DNA of 55,101 bases from Paracoccaceae bacterium (GCA_003567315.1 PWZT01000050.1:1-55101); one strand, 5' to 3'; positions 17,058 through 26,378 are shown, numbered from the stretch's first letter. Made by a program: numbers and translations. Notes: generated by a model not told the origin, from the letters alone.

Positions 17058-18060
17058 ATTCTGCACCAGCACGGCGCTTGTCGGCATGCTGGCGGTGTCT
17101 CCGGCCCTCGCGGACCCGCTGGCCGAGGCGCTGGGGCTGGGTCGCGCGGCGCTGCCTGAAGAGATTGCGGCTTGGGATGTGGCCGTCATGCCTGACGGGC
17201 GCGGGCTGCCCGAGGGGAGCGGCGACGTCTGGGATGGCGAGGATCTCTGGATCGACCATTGTGCCGCCTGCCATGGCGATTTCGCCGAGGGCGCCGGGGT
17301 CTGGCCGCCCATCGTGGGCGGCGCGGGCTCACTGACAGACGTGCGCCCGCTCAAGACCGTCGAATCCTACTGGCCTTATCTCTCTACAGTCTGGGACTAT
17401 GTGAACCGCTCGATGCCCTTCGGCGCCGCCCAGACGCTCGAGACCGATGAGGTCTATGCCATCACTGCCTATATCCTCTTCTCGGCGGGGCTGGTGGATG
17501 ATGATTTCGAGCTCAATCAGGACAATTTCACTGAAATTCGCCTTCCCAATGAGGACGGCTTCTATATCGATGACCGCGAGGAGGTAGAGTTCCCGGTCTT
17601 CACGCAGGAACCCTGCATGAGCGATTGCCGCGACGAGGTGACGATTGTCGCCCGCGCAACCGATCTTGGCGTGACGCCGGAGTTCCCCGTCATCCGCAAC
17701 CTCTATTCCGACATGCTCTCGCGTGAAGATGAGGTGGAGGAGAGCCAGGAAGATGCCGCTGCCGAGCCCGGGACCGGGCCGGAGGGTGTCGAGTTCGCAT
17801 CGCTCTCGCCAGAGATGCTCGCGGCAGGGGAAAGCGCGTGGCGGCAATGCCGGTCCTGCCATCAGATCGGCGATGGGGCGCGCAATGCCGCCGGGCCGCA
17901 GCTGAATGATATCGTCAATGCAACAGCAGCGCATGTGGATGGCTTCCGCTATTCTCCGGCCTTTGAGGAGGCGCGCGACGATGGTCTGGTCTGGGACGCG
18001 GAAACGCTCGATGCGTTTCTGGAAAACCCTGCCGGGCTTATCCCGCGCAACCGCATGTAG
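17041..18060 (+). CDS. soxD: SoxD diheme cytochrome, truncated by in-frame TAG
   Basis: 339 residues to a TAG at 18058. It has a signal peptide ending at SPALA, a first heme site CAACH, a linker with CMSDCRDE, and a second heme site CRSCH. The second domain ends NRM, probably including the axial Met, and then meets the TAG. The same frame continues for 22 more codons to TGA at 18127, reading FRGVRDPEERAALIAYLKSH, which is exactly the last helix of a class I cytochrome c. So the frame is intact except for one amber codon. It may be a nonsense mutation, a sequencing error, or a readthrough site. Start ATG at 17041 overlaps soxC. SoxD passes SoxC electrons to other cytochromes. Confidence 0.9.
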   Translation: MSRLGKFCTSTALVGMLAVSPALADPLAEALGLGRAALPEEIAAWDVAVMPDGRGLPEGSGDVWDGEDLWIDHCAACHGDFAEGAGVWPPIVGGAGSLTDVRPLKTVESYWPYLSTVWDYVNRSMPFGAAQTLETDEVYAITAYILFSAGLVDDDFELNQDNFTEIRLPNEDGFYIDDREEVEFPVFTQEPCMSDCRDEVTIVARATDLGVTPEFPVIRNLYSDMLSREDEVEESQEDAAAEPGTGPEGVEFASLSPEMLAAGESAWRQCRSCHQIGDGARNAAGPQLNDIVNATAAHVDGFRYSPAFEEARDDGLVWDAETLDAFLENPAGLIPRNRM

Positions 18061-18132
18061 TTCCGTGGGGTACGTGATCCCGAGGAACGCGCGGCATTGA
18101 TCGCTTATCTGAAATCGCATACGAATTGAGGA

Positions 18133-18852
18133 ATGATGACTATCAAGCACCTCTTTCATGCATGTGTGCTGGCCGGTGTTCCCGGGGTGGCACTGACGCA
18201 GGCCATACCCTTGGGCGATCCGGAACATGGCGCGGAACTCTACCAATATGAATGCGCAGCCTGTCACCAGATCGGCGAGGGGGCCGAGCACCGCATCGGC
18301 CCGCACCTGAACCGCATCTTTGATCGTCGCGCAGGCAGTCAGGAGTTCGACGGCTATTCCGAGGCCCTTGCCCGGCAGGGCCGCGACGGGCTGCGCTGGG
18401 ATTTCCTGCGGCTTGATGCCTATATCGCCAATCCGCGCTCGCTGGTTTCGGGCACCAACATGGCCTATCCGGGTCTCGAGGATGCCGAGGAGCGCGCTGA
18501 TCTGATCGCCTTCATCCGTGCCTACTCGGACCGGCCGCAGGACATCCCCGAAGCTGCGCCCACAGCCTTCGCACCCGAGGTGCAGCTTCCTGCAGAGGTG
18601 CTGGAGATCGAGGGCGATGCTGAATACGGTGAATTCTTGAGCGCGTCCTGCACCACCTGCCATCAGCGCAGTGGCGATCATGCGGGGATCCCGGGCATCA
18701 TTGGCTGGCCGGAAGAGGATTTCGTGGTCGCCATGCATGCCTACAAGCAGGAATTACGCCCGCATCAGGTAATGCAGTCGGTCGCGCAACGCCTTGATGA
18801 TGAAGAAATCGCAGCGCTGGCTGCCTATTTCGGGGGGTTGCGACGCGAATAG
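18133..18852 (+). CDS. soxE: Diheme cytochrome c, SoxE-like
   Basis: 239 residues: signal peptide, first heme site CAACHQIG followed by a class I domain with Met in SGTNMAYPG, and a second site CTTCHQR in a C-terminal FccA-like domain (FVVAMHAYKQELRPHQVMQ). This is the layout of SoxE and of the small subunit of flavocytochrome c sulfide dehydrogenase. It would accept electrons from the SoxF flavoprotein encoded 205 nt downstream. Two adjacent ATGs (18133 and 18136) are equally possible starts. It begins just after the end of the extended soxD frame. Confidence 0.88.
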   Translation: MMTIKHLFHACVLAGVPGVALTQAIPLGDPEHGAELYQYECAACHQIGEGAEHRIGPHLNRIFDRRAGSQEFDGYSEALARQGRDGLRWDFLRLDAYIANPRSLVSGTNMAYPGLEDAEERADLIAFIRAYSDRPQDIPEAAPTAFAPEVQLPAEVLEIEGDAEYGEFLSASCTTCHQRSGDHAGIPGIIGWPEEDFVVAMHAYKQELRPHQVMQSVAQRLDDEEIAALAAYFGGLRRE

Positions 18853-18960
18853 GGAAAAGCTCTGTCGATGCGCCGGGCCGTCTGGGATAGCGCATTGATA
18901 TGACACTCTGATCTGGGATGCCGTTTCATGTCAGTTGCGCCATGTGGAACAGCATCATCG

Positions 18961-18996
18961 GTCCAGCAGCTTGCAAGCCTTGCACCTGTGCTGGAC
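18961..18996. repeat. Inverted repeat upstream of soxF
   Basis: GTCCAGCA at 18961-18968 pairs with TGCTGGAC at 18989-18996 across a 20-base spacer, inside the 205-base soxE-soxF gap. No T run follows, so it is not a simple terminator. It may be an RNA stem or an operator. Confidence 0.35.
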
Positions 18997-19057
18997 AACT
19001 GGGAGGAAGCGCGCGACGAGAGCCTCAGCGACAGGCACCAAAGGGAGAGAAGCCACT

Positions 19058-20320
19058 ATGAGACTAAACAGACGCAGATTTCTCGGCACGGCCACCGCTG
19101 CAACAGCGGCCTTGTCGGCCCCCGCCGTGTTGGGCAACGCGCGCCCGCGCGTGGTCGTGATCGGCGGTGGCTCGGGCGGCGGCACGGCCGCGCGCTACCT
19201 CGCCAGCGACAGCAACGGTGCGCTCGATGTGACGCTGATCGAACCATCGCGGATGTATTACACCTGCTATTTCTCGAACCTCTATCTCGGAGGCTTCTGG
19301 GAGTTCGAGGATCTGGGCCATGACTATGGCAACATGGCGATGCGCGGCGTGAACATCATCCATGACTGGGCGATGGCTGTGGACCGTGATGCGCAGACAG
19401 TCTCGCTGGGCGGTGGCGGCGCTGTGTCCTATGACCGGCTTGTCGTGTCGCCGGGGATCGATTTCGTGGATGGTGCCGTGCCCGGCTGGGATGTGAGCCA
19501 GCAGAGCAAGATGCCCCATGCCTACAAGTCCGGTACGCAGGCGCAGTTGCTGAAAGCACAGGTGGAGAACATGCGCGAGGGCGGCACCTATGCGATGGTC
19601 GCGCCGCCGAACCCCTATCGCTGCCCGCCCGGACCCTATGAGCGCATTTCGATGGTCGCGCATATCCTGTCGGAGCGAAACCCGACGGCGAAGATTCTGA
19701 TCGTGGATCCCAAGGCGAATTTCTCGAAGCAGGGTCTCTTCGAGGAAGGCTGGAACCGGCACTACCCTGGCATGATCGAACGTATCGGCCCTGATTTCGG
19801 CGGCGACAATGTCGAAGTGCGCCCCGATGACATGGAAGTGGTTATCGATGGCATGGTCGAAAGCGTCGATGTCTGCAACGTCATCCCCGCGCAGAAAGCG
19901 GGCAAGATCGCTGAGCTGGCCGGACTGACCAATGATGCAGGCTGGGCGCCGGTCAAGCCCGAAGACATGCGCTCGCGGATGGATGACAATGTCTTCGTCC
20001 TCGGCGATGCCAGCCAGCAGGGTGCGATGCCGAAATCGGGCTATTCGGCCAATAGCCAGGCCAAGGTGGTTGCCAATGTCATTCGCGGCGAATTGACCGA
20101 CAGCCGCATCTTCCCGGCGCGCTACGCGAACGCTTGCTGGTCGCTGATCGCAACCAATGACGGCGTGAAGGTCGGCGCGAGTTATGAGCCCGGCGAGGAC
20201 GAGATTGAGTCAGTGTCGAGCTTCATCAGCCAGACGGGCGAGGATGCCGAACTGCGCCGCCAGACTTTTGAGGAAAGCATCGGCTGGTATAACGGTATCG
20301 TGGACGACATCTTCGGGTGA
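19058..20320 (+). CDS. soxF: SoxF flavoprotein (FccB-like sulfide dehydrogenase)
   Basis: 420 residues. A Tat signal (NRRRFLGTATA) precedes a Rossmann FAD site VVVIGGGSGGGTAARYL. Cys70 in MYYTCYFSNLYLGG matches the cysteine that binds FAD covalently in FccB. Cys189 in NPYRCPPGP and Cys360 in YANACWSLI match the redox-active pair. The C-terminus has FVLGDASQQGAMPKSGYSAN. It oxidises sulfide (or thiols bound to Sox proteins) in the periplasm and passes electrons to the SoxE-like cytochrome. The ATG at 19058 is chosen for the Tat motif and the AAGGGAGAG site upstream. A strong terminator follows. Confidence 0.93.
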   Translation: MRLNRRRFLGTATAATAALSAPAVLGNARPRVVVIGGGSGGGTAARYLASDSNGALDVTLIEPSRMYYTCYFSNLYLGGFWEFEDLGHDYGNMAMRGVNIIHDWAMAVDRDAQTVSLGGGGAVSYDRLVVSPGIDFVDGAVPGWDVSQQSKMPHAYKSGTQAQLLKAQVENMREGGTYAMVAPPNPYRCPPGPYERISMVAHILSERNPTAKILIVDPKANFSKQGLFEEGWNRHYPGMIERIGPDFGGDNVEVRPDDMEVVIDGMVESVDVCNVIPAQKAGKIAELAGLTNDAGWAPVKPEDMRSRMDDNVFVLGDASQQGAMPKSGYSANSQAKVVANVIRGELTDSRIFPARYANACWSLIATNDGVKVGASYEPGEDEIESVSSFISQTGEDAELRRQTFEESIGWYNGIVDDIFG

Positions 20321-20342
20321 GTGCTCTGATATCGTGCAAAAT

Positions 20343-20376
20343 GGACAGGCCGCTCTGCGGCCTGTCCTTTCCTTTT
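20343..20376 (+). terminator. Rho-independent terminator after soxF
   Basis: GGACAGGCCGC (20343-20353) pairs perfectly with GCGGCCTGTCC (20357-20367) over a TCT loop, followed by TTTCCTTTT. It ends the sox transcription unit. Confidence 0.93.
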
Positions 20377-20527
20377 GGACCGCGCCGACCGTGCTGCCCG
20401 ATACAGACTTCTTCTGTCTCAAGCAGCGGCCTGCGAAACTCGGCGCGCCTTGCCTCCTGCGCAGGCGCGAAAACTTGTAGCCTCGCCTCCAACGCCATAC
20501 ACGTAGATGCGCAAGGAGCGATGATCT

Positions 20528-22317
20528 ATGACCAGTTTCACGACACGCCCCGAAATCATGGGCAGTTTCGGCGTGGTGTCTTCCACACATTGGATCGCCT
20601 CAAGCGTGGGTATGGCGATACTGGAGCGCGGTGGCAACGCGTTTGATGCGGCTGTCGCGGCGGGGCTGGTGCTGCAAGTCGTGGAGCCGCATCTGAACGG
20701 GCCGGGCGGCGAGTTGCCTGCGATCCTGTGGCAGGCCGAAGCGCGGCGCGCTGATGTCCTTTGCGCGCAGGGCCCCGCGCCTGCCGGGGCAACGATCGCG
20801 CATTACCGCGCGCAGGGCTTGCGCCATGTCCCGGGTGATGGACTGCTGGCCACGGTGATCCCGGGCGCATGGGATGGCTGGATGCTGATGCTGCGCGATT
20901 ATGGGCGTCTGCCGCTCCGCGACGTTCTCGAGCCTGCGATCCATTACGCCAGCGCGGGCCATCCCTGCCTGTCGCGCGTTGCGGACACGATCGGGGGGCT
21001 CGCTGCGTTCTTCCGCGAGACTTGGCCGAGTTCCCATGAGACATGGGTGCCGCGCGGGAATGTACCTGTTGCAGGCCAATTGCTGCGCAACCCAGACCTT
21101 GCGCATACCTATACCCGCATCCTGTCAGAGGCAGAATGCCACAAGACCCGCGATGCGCAGATCGACGCTGCGCGTGATGCCTTCTATCGTGGCTTTGTTG
21201 CCGAAGAGATTGGAGCCTGGCTCGCCCGCAGTGAATTGCCCGACAGCAATGGCCGAAACCAGCGCGCTGTGCTGACCGCCGAAGATCTCGCGGGCTATCG
21301 GGCCACCATCGAACCCCCAGTGTGGGACGAATTCGGCGACTGGCGTATCGCGAAATGCGGGGCCTGGGGACCCAGGGGCCCGTCCTATTGCAGTCGCTGG
21401 CATTGTTGCGCGGGATGGATTTGCACAGTCTGGACCCGCTTGGTGCGGACTTCATCCATCTGGTAACGGAGGCTATGAAACTGGCATATGCCGACCGCGA
21501 AATCTACCTTGCCGACCCAGCATTCACCGATGTCCCGCTGCAAATGCTCTTCTCGGAAGACTATGCCCGGACGCGTCGAAAGCTCATCGGTGCGGAGGCC
21601 AACCTCGATCTGAACGCTGGCATTCTGCCGGGGTATGAGGCGCAGCACAGCGCCATGATGAACGCATTGTCGCGGCTGAGCAGTACTGATGGTGCCGTCT
21701 ATGAGCCCACCATGGCCCATCTCGCGCGCAAACGCGGCGACACGGTTCATCTCGATGTCATAGATGCCGAAGGCAATATGGTTTCGGCCACACCATCTGG
21801 TGGCTGGCTGCAAAGCTCACCCACGATTCCGGGGCTGGGTTTTTGCCTCAACACCCGCGCGCAGATGTTCTGGCTCGAAGAGGGCCTGCCCGGATCGCTT
21901 GCGCCGGGCAAACGCCCGCGCACGACGCTTTCGCCCAGCCTTGCGCTCAATGGCGACGGGCGTCGCATGGTGTTTGGAACGCCGGGCGGCGACCAACAGG
22001 ATCAGTGGCAGTTGCTTTTCTTCCTCTACACGGCCTGTTTCGGAATGGGGTTGCAGGAGGCGCTCGATGCGCCGCTATTTCACAGCACGCATTTCCCGGC
22101 GAGCTTCTATCCGCGATCGTGCAGCCCGGGCCAGATCATGGTCGAGGAAAGCTATGGCCCGACTGTCATCGCCGAGCTGCGCGCGCGCGGCCATGATGTG
22201 CAGACATCGCCGCCGATGAGCATCGGGCGGCTGACCGCAGCAACGCGCGACGGCGCCGGGATGTTGCGCGCGGGTGCGTCGCCGCGTTTGATGCAAGCCT
22301 ATGCTGTCGGACGATAG
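20528..22317 (+). pseudogene. Gamma-glutamyltransferase family gene with a frameshift
   Basis: Two overlapping frames together encode one protein. The first (from ATG 20528, AAGGAG site) runs from STHWIASSVGMAILERGGNAFDA through GYRATIEPPVWDEFGDWRIAKCGAW; the motif WIASSVGMAILERGGNAFDA is given for orientation. The second continues TQGPVLLQSLALLRG, then GDTVHLDVIDAEGNMVSATPS, where Thr at 21742-21744 is the autoprocessing nucleophile. The switch lies in the GGGG at 21366-21369: one missing base would restore AW-G-TQGPV. The protein lacks a signal peptide, as in YwrD-type cytoplasmic members. Either inactivated or a sequencing error. It is adjacent to, and convergent with, the peptide ABC transporter. 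Confidence 0.85.
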
Positions 22318-22371
22318 CAACCGCGCCCGGCGCAGCAGGGTGGGTGGGTGGGCTGCGCCGGGCGCGGTTGC
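22317..22371. terminator. 20-bp perfect hairpin with G-tract loop (bidirectional terminator?)
   Basis: GCAACCGCGCCCGGCGCAGC (22317-22336) is the exact reverse complement of 22352-22371. The 15-base loop is AGGGTGGGTGGGTGG, which with the next G gives four GGG runs separated by single T. It lies between the converging gamma-glutamyltransferase and ABC transporter genes and overlaps the last base of the former's stop codon. There is no clear T run, so termination is inferred from position and stem strength. Confidence 0.7.
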
Positions 22372-22374
22372 ACC

Positions 22375-24660
22375 TTATTCGGGATAGAGAACGCAGGCGA
22401 CCTCGTGCCCTTCGGCGATCTTGCGCCGCCGCGGCGAGGAGTGCGGCGCGAATTTCAAGACCAGTGCGCCTCTATCTTCGGAAATCTCCGCCGCCTCGGC
22501 CAGCGAGGCCGGGCGCGCGGCCATCACCTCGGCCAGTTGCGCCCGCGCCGCCGCCACGCCCTTGGGCGCCGGGATGCGCAGGTCCAGCCCGTCGCGCTCG
22601 GGCTCCCCAAGCGCATCGCGCGGCTTCTCCAGCAAATCCCATTCCGCCAGCGCTGCAATCACGTCGCGCCCTTCCCAGCCGCAATGCACTGTCGCCAGCG
22701 GGCAGCGGTTGTGGAAGCGGCAGCCATTGGGCAGGTCCACCGCCGAGGGGATCTCGCCCGCCGATTCCAGCGGCGGTTTCTCAACGCTGGGGTCGGGCTC
22801 GGGCGAGGCATCGAGCAGCAGTTGCGTATAGGGGTGCTTGCGCTCGGCGATGACCTTTTCCGTGGGGCCGACCTCGACAATCTCGCCCAGATACATGATC
22901 GCCGTGCGGTCGGCGACATAGCGGATCGTCGGCAGGTCATGGCTGACATAGACGAAGGAAATCCCCATCTCGTCGCGGAAATGGCGCATCAGGTTCAGCA
23001 CACCCGCGCGGATCGAAACATCGAGCATCGAGACCGGCTCATCCGCCACGATGAAGCGCGGCTCGAGCACGATGGCGCGCGCGATGGCGACGCGCTGGCG
23101 CTGCCCGCCCGACAGCTCATGCGGGAAGCGTTCCATATAGGTCGCCGCCGGTTTCAGCCCCGCGCGTTCCAGCGCCTGCACGACGCGGGCGCGCTTGTCC
23201 TTGCCACGGGCAAGGCCGTGGATGGTCAGCGGCTCGCCCACGATATCCTGAATGGTGAAGCGCGGGTTGAGAGTCTGATAGGGGTCCTGGAACATCATCT
23301 GCGCGCGACGCCGGAATGCCTTCAGCTCACCCTTCTTCAGATGCGCGATGTCTGCGCCCTCGGACAGGATGCGCCCGTCGGTGGGCTCCTGCAGCCGCAC
23401 CAGCATCTCGCCCGTGGTGGTCTTGCCCGAGCCCGACTCGCCAGCGAGCCCCAGAATTTCGCCCGCCTGAAGGTCCAGATCGATCCCGTCCACTGCGTGC
23501 ACCTTGGCGTCCGAGCGCCCGAAGAATCCGCCGGCGATGGGGAAATGCTTGACTAAGCCCTCGACCTTAAGCACCTCGTCGCTTTCTTTGCGCGTGCGCA
23601 GCGGGGTGGTCACGAGTTCTTCGTTCAAGCGTCTCCCGACCTCAATCCAGGCGTCGTTCGTGGCGGCCACGCGGCGGAACTCTTCCACCTTGTCGGGGTA
23701 GTGGCAGGCGGCGAAGCGGCCGTCGCCCACCGGATGCTGCGCGGGTTCATCGGCGCGGCAGCGGTCGGTGGCAAAAGGGCAGCGTTCGGCGAAGCGGCAG
23801 CCCGCAGGCGGGTTCAGCAGGTTGGGCGGCGTGCCGGGGATGGAAATCAGCTCGCGCTGCGCGCCCTCCAGCGTGGGGAAGGCATTGGTCAGGCCCATGG
23901 TGTAGGGGTGGAAGGGCGCCCCAAAAACCTGGCGCACCGGACCCGTCTCCATGATCTTGCCGCCATACATCACCGCCACCCGGTCGCAGGTCTGCACCAC
24001 GACCGAGATATCATGCGTGATGAACATCAGCGCCATGCCGCGTTCGCGCCGCAGCCGGGCGAGGCGCGAGAGGATCTGCGCCTGCGTCACCACATCGAGC
24101 GCGGTCGTCGGCTCATCCGCGATCAGAAGCTGCGGCTGCAGCGCCATCGCCATGGCGATCACCGCGCGCTGCTTCATGCCGCCCGACATCTCGTGCGGAT
24201 AGGCGCGCAGGCGCGACGGATCGAGGCCCACGGCGCGGAACAGATCCTCGGCCTGCGCCCAGCCCTCGGCCTTGTCGATCTGGATATGCGCCTGCATCGC
24301 CTCGAGGATCTGGTCGCCAACGCGATAAACCGGGTCGAGCGCGTTCATGGCGGCCTGGCTGATCCAGGCGATCTCTTTCCAGCGCACGCGGCGCATGGCC
24401 TCGCCGGTCAGCGGCACCAGATCGCGCCCCGAGAAGTCGATGGCCCCGCGCGGGATTTCGCCATTGGGCGGCAAGAGCTTCAGCATCGCTTTGGCGGCGG
24501 TGGTCTTGCCGCAGCCGCTCTCGCCTACCAGCCCCAGCGCCTCGCCCGGGGCGATGGTGAAATCGATCCCGTCCACGGCCTGCACCGGCCCTGCGCCGGT
24601 GCGGTAATGGATTGCCAGATCGCGCACATCCAGCAGTGTCTGCGTTGCCATATCCTTCAT
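22375..24660 (-). CDS. Oligopeptide ABC transporter, fused double ATPase
   Basis: 761 residues holding two complete ATPase domains that are separate proteins (DppD and DppF) in many systems. Domain 1 has GESGCGKTT, MSGGMKQRAVIAMA and LLIADEPTTALD, and ends with the oligopeptide-type cysteine pattern CRFAERCPFATDRC. Domain 2 has GESGSGKTT, LSGGQRQRVAIARA, FIVADEPVSMLD and CRFHNRCPLATVHC. It drives import through the two permeases upstream. The ATG at 24660 overlaps the permease stop as ATGA. Similar fusions exist (GsiA, YejF types). Last gene of the operon; the 20-bp hairpin follows its stop. Confidence 0.93.
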   Translation of the reverse strand: MKDMATQTLLDVRDLAIHYRTGAGPVQAVDGIDFTIAPGEALGLVGESGCGKTTAAKAMLKLLPPNGEIPRGAIDFSGRDLVPLTGEAMRRVRWKEIAWISQAAMNALDPVYRVGDQILEAMQAHIQIDKAEGWAQAEDLFRAVGLDPSRLRAYPHEMSGGMKQRAVIAMAMALQPQLLIADEPTTALDVVTQAQILSRLARLRRERGMALMFITHDISVVVQTCDRVAVMYGGKIMETGPVRQVFGAPFHPYTMGLTNAFPTLEGAQRELISIPGTPPNLLNPPAGCRFAERCPFATDRCRADEPAQHPVGDGRFAACHYPDKVEEFRRVAATNDAWIEVGRRLNEELVTTPLRTRKESDEVLKVEGLVKHFPIAGGFFGRSDAKVHAVDGIDLDLQAGEILGLAGESGSGKTTTGEMLVRLQEPTDGRILSEGADIAHLKKGELKAFRRRAQMMFQDPYQTLNPRFTIQDIVGEPLTIHGLARGKDKRARVVQALERAGLKPAATYMERFPHELSGGQRQRVAIARAIVLEPRFIVADEPVSMLDVSIRAGVLNLMRHFRDEMGISFVYVSHDLPTIRYVADRTAIMYLGEIVEVGPTEKVIAERKHPYTQLLLDASPEPDPSVEKPPLESAGEIPSAVDLPNGCRFHNRCPLATVHCGWEGRDVIAALAEWDLLEKPRDALGEPERDGLDLRIPAPKGVAAARAQLAEVMAARPASLAEAAEISEDRGALVLKFAPHSSPRRRKIAEGHEVACVLYPE

Positions 24661-26378
24661 TGCCGTGCCCTCAGCCGTGGGTTGGCGACCACTTCCAGCG
24701 ACCGCGAGATGAAGAAGACCGACAGCACCGTGGTCATGATCAGAATCCCCGGCGGCAGGTTCCACCACCAGGCCGTCCGCCATGCGCCCGAGAGCCGCGC
24801 GTCATGCAGGATACCACCCCAAGAGATTGCCTGCGGCGGGCCGAGGCCCAGGAAGGACAGCGTCGCCTCGGCGATGATGCTGACACCGACGATGATGGCG
24901 AGTTCCAGAAACACCAGCGGCAGGACGTTGGGGAAGATATGCAGATACATGATCCGCAGGTCCGAGGCGCCGGCCACCCGCGCGGCCTTCACAAACGGCC
25001 GTTCGCGCAAGGACAGCACCTGTGATCGGATCAGCCGCGCCACGGTGCGCCACGTCAGCAGCGAGACCGCCAGAATGACGATGGTCAGCGAGGGCTGGAA
25101 CAGCAGCACGAGGATCAGCGCGAAGGGCTCGAACGGGATGCCATACATCACATCCACTGTGCGCATCAGCACGGTTTCCGTTCGCCCCCGGTAGTAGCCC
25201 GCGATGAGGCCGACATTGGTGCCGATCAGCACCACCAGTGTCGCCCCCAGAAAGCCCACCAGCAGCGCGATCTGGCTGCCATGCACGTTCTGGCTGAAAA
25301 GATCCCGCCCCAGATGGTCGGTGCCGAACCAATGCTCGCGCGAGGGAGGCAAAAGGCGGCTGACGAACCGGTCGGAGCCCAGGGCCAGCATCTCGTCGCC
25401 CACCACCAGCAGCGCGCGCAGATGGCGCTCGCTCTGGGTTGGGACGATCTGCCAGGCGGTGCCGTCCCACTCCATGATCAGCCCGTTGCGTCCGGCGGCG
25501 ATGGCCTGCCCGTCATCGCCGATCCAGCCCGCGCGCATGGCCCGCGTATCGGGGGCGTCGTCGGCACTCCAGCCGCCATCGGCATCCTCGCGGCGCAAGA
25601 GCGTGCCGCGCTCGCCCACCACCAACGCCGCGCCGCCGTCGCTGATGTGGATGTGGTTGAGGTCGCGCGACGAGCCCAGCCGCTCCAGCGTGGCGCTGCC
25701 ATCGTCGGGGTCATAGCGGATCGCCAACCCGCGCTCGCCGACGATCAGCGCGGTACCGCCCACATCCAGCGCGACCGACTGCAGCGGGAAGCCACGCCCC
25801 ACGGGGCTGTCGATCTCCGTGAACGCGCCCGTATCCGCGTCGAAAAGCCAGATTTCCTCGCCCGTGCCGACCATCAGCGCGCTGGCCTCGTCCAGCCAGA
25901 CCACGCCGCGCAGATGCGCCTCTTCCGGCGCCTCCACTGGCAACCACGCGCCGCCCTCGCGCAGCAGGATCACGCCATCCTCGCCCACGGTCAGCACGCG
26001 CCCCTCGGGCGTGAGCGCAACCGCGTGCAGATCGGCCTCGGTCGGCAGGTCGAGCGCCTCCCAGTCGCCTGCCCCCTCGCGCGCCCAGCCCATGCCGCCG
26101 CGTCCGACGATGATCGACTCACCCCCGTGATGGGCCGCGTCATTCAGCGCCAGCGGGCCCAGGCTTTCGCGCAATTCCCACCCCTCGGCCCCGCGTTGCA
26201 GGACCGACCCATCCTCGATCTCGTTGATATGGCGTGGATCATGGGTAGAGAGCAGCGGCGCAAACAGCGCCATGGCGATGATAACACCCAGAACGCACAG
26301 GCCGATCACGGCCAGCCGGTCCTGCATCATGATGCGCAAGGGGCCGGTCGCGGCGCGGAGGAAGGGCGGTAGCGTCAT
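24657..26378 (-). CDS. Peptide ABC permease (DppC type) with inserted seven-repeat domain
   Basis: 573 residues, about twice the usual 280-300. Residues 21-48 are the first membrane segment and the usual FGTDHLGRDLFSQ block of DppC proteins appears at 351; from there on it is a normal permease (EAA-type AARVAGASDLRIMYLHIFPN). Between them, about residues 55-342 form a non-membrane domain with a repeated VGERG-type turn at 91, 131, 170, 213, 254, 295 and 332, spaced about 41 residues. That pattern suggests a seven-bladed beta-propeller of the YCF48/BNR-like kind. By topology it would face the periplasm. Start overlaps dppB-like stop as ATGA. Confidence 0.92.
   Translation of the reverse strand: MTLPPFLRAATGPLRIMMQDRLAVIGLCVLGVIIAMALFAPLLSTHDPRHINEIEDGSVLQRGAEGWELRESLGPLALNDAAHHGGESIIVGRGGMGWAREGAGDWEALDLPTEADLHAVALTPEGRVLTVGEDGVILLREGGAWLPVEAPEEAHLRGVVWLDEASALMVGTGEEIWLFDADTGAFTEIDSPVGRGFPLQSVALDVGGTALIVGERGLAIRYDPDDGSATLERLGSSRDLNHIHISDGGAALVVGERGTLLRREDADGGWSADDAPDTRAMRAGWIGDDGQAIAAGRNGLIMEWDGTAWQIVPTQSERHLRALLVVGDEMLALGSDRFVSRLLPPSREHWFGTDHLGRDLFSQNVHGSQIALLVGFLGATLVVLIGTNVGLIAGYYRGRTETVLMRTVDVMYGIPFEPFALILVLLFQPSLTIVILAVSLLTWRTVARLIRSQVLSLRERPFVKAARVAGASDLRIMYLHIFPNVLPLVFLELAIIVGVSIIAEATLSFLGLGPPQAISWGGILHDARLSGAWRTAWWWNLPPGILIMTTVLSVFFISRSLEVVANPRLRARQ

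Noticed and set aside
15687-17354. 555-codon open frame on the minus strand across soxC
   Set aside because: Antisense to soxC and soxD; composition typical of a shadow and no domain seen.
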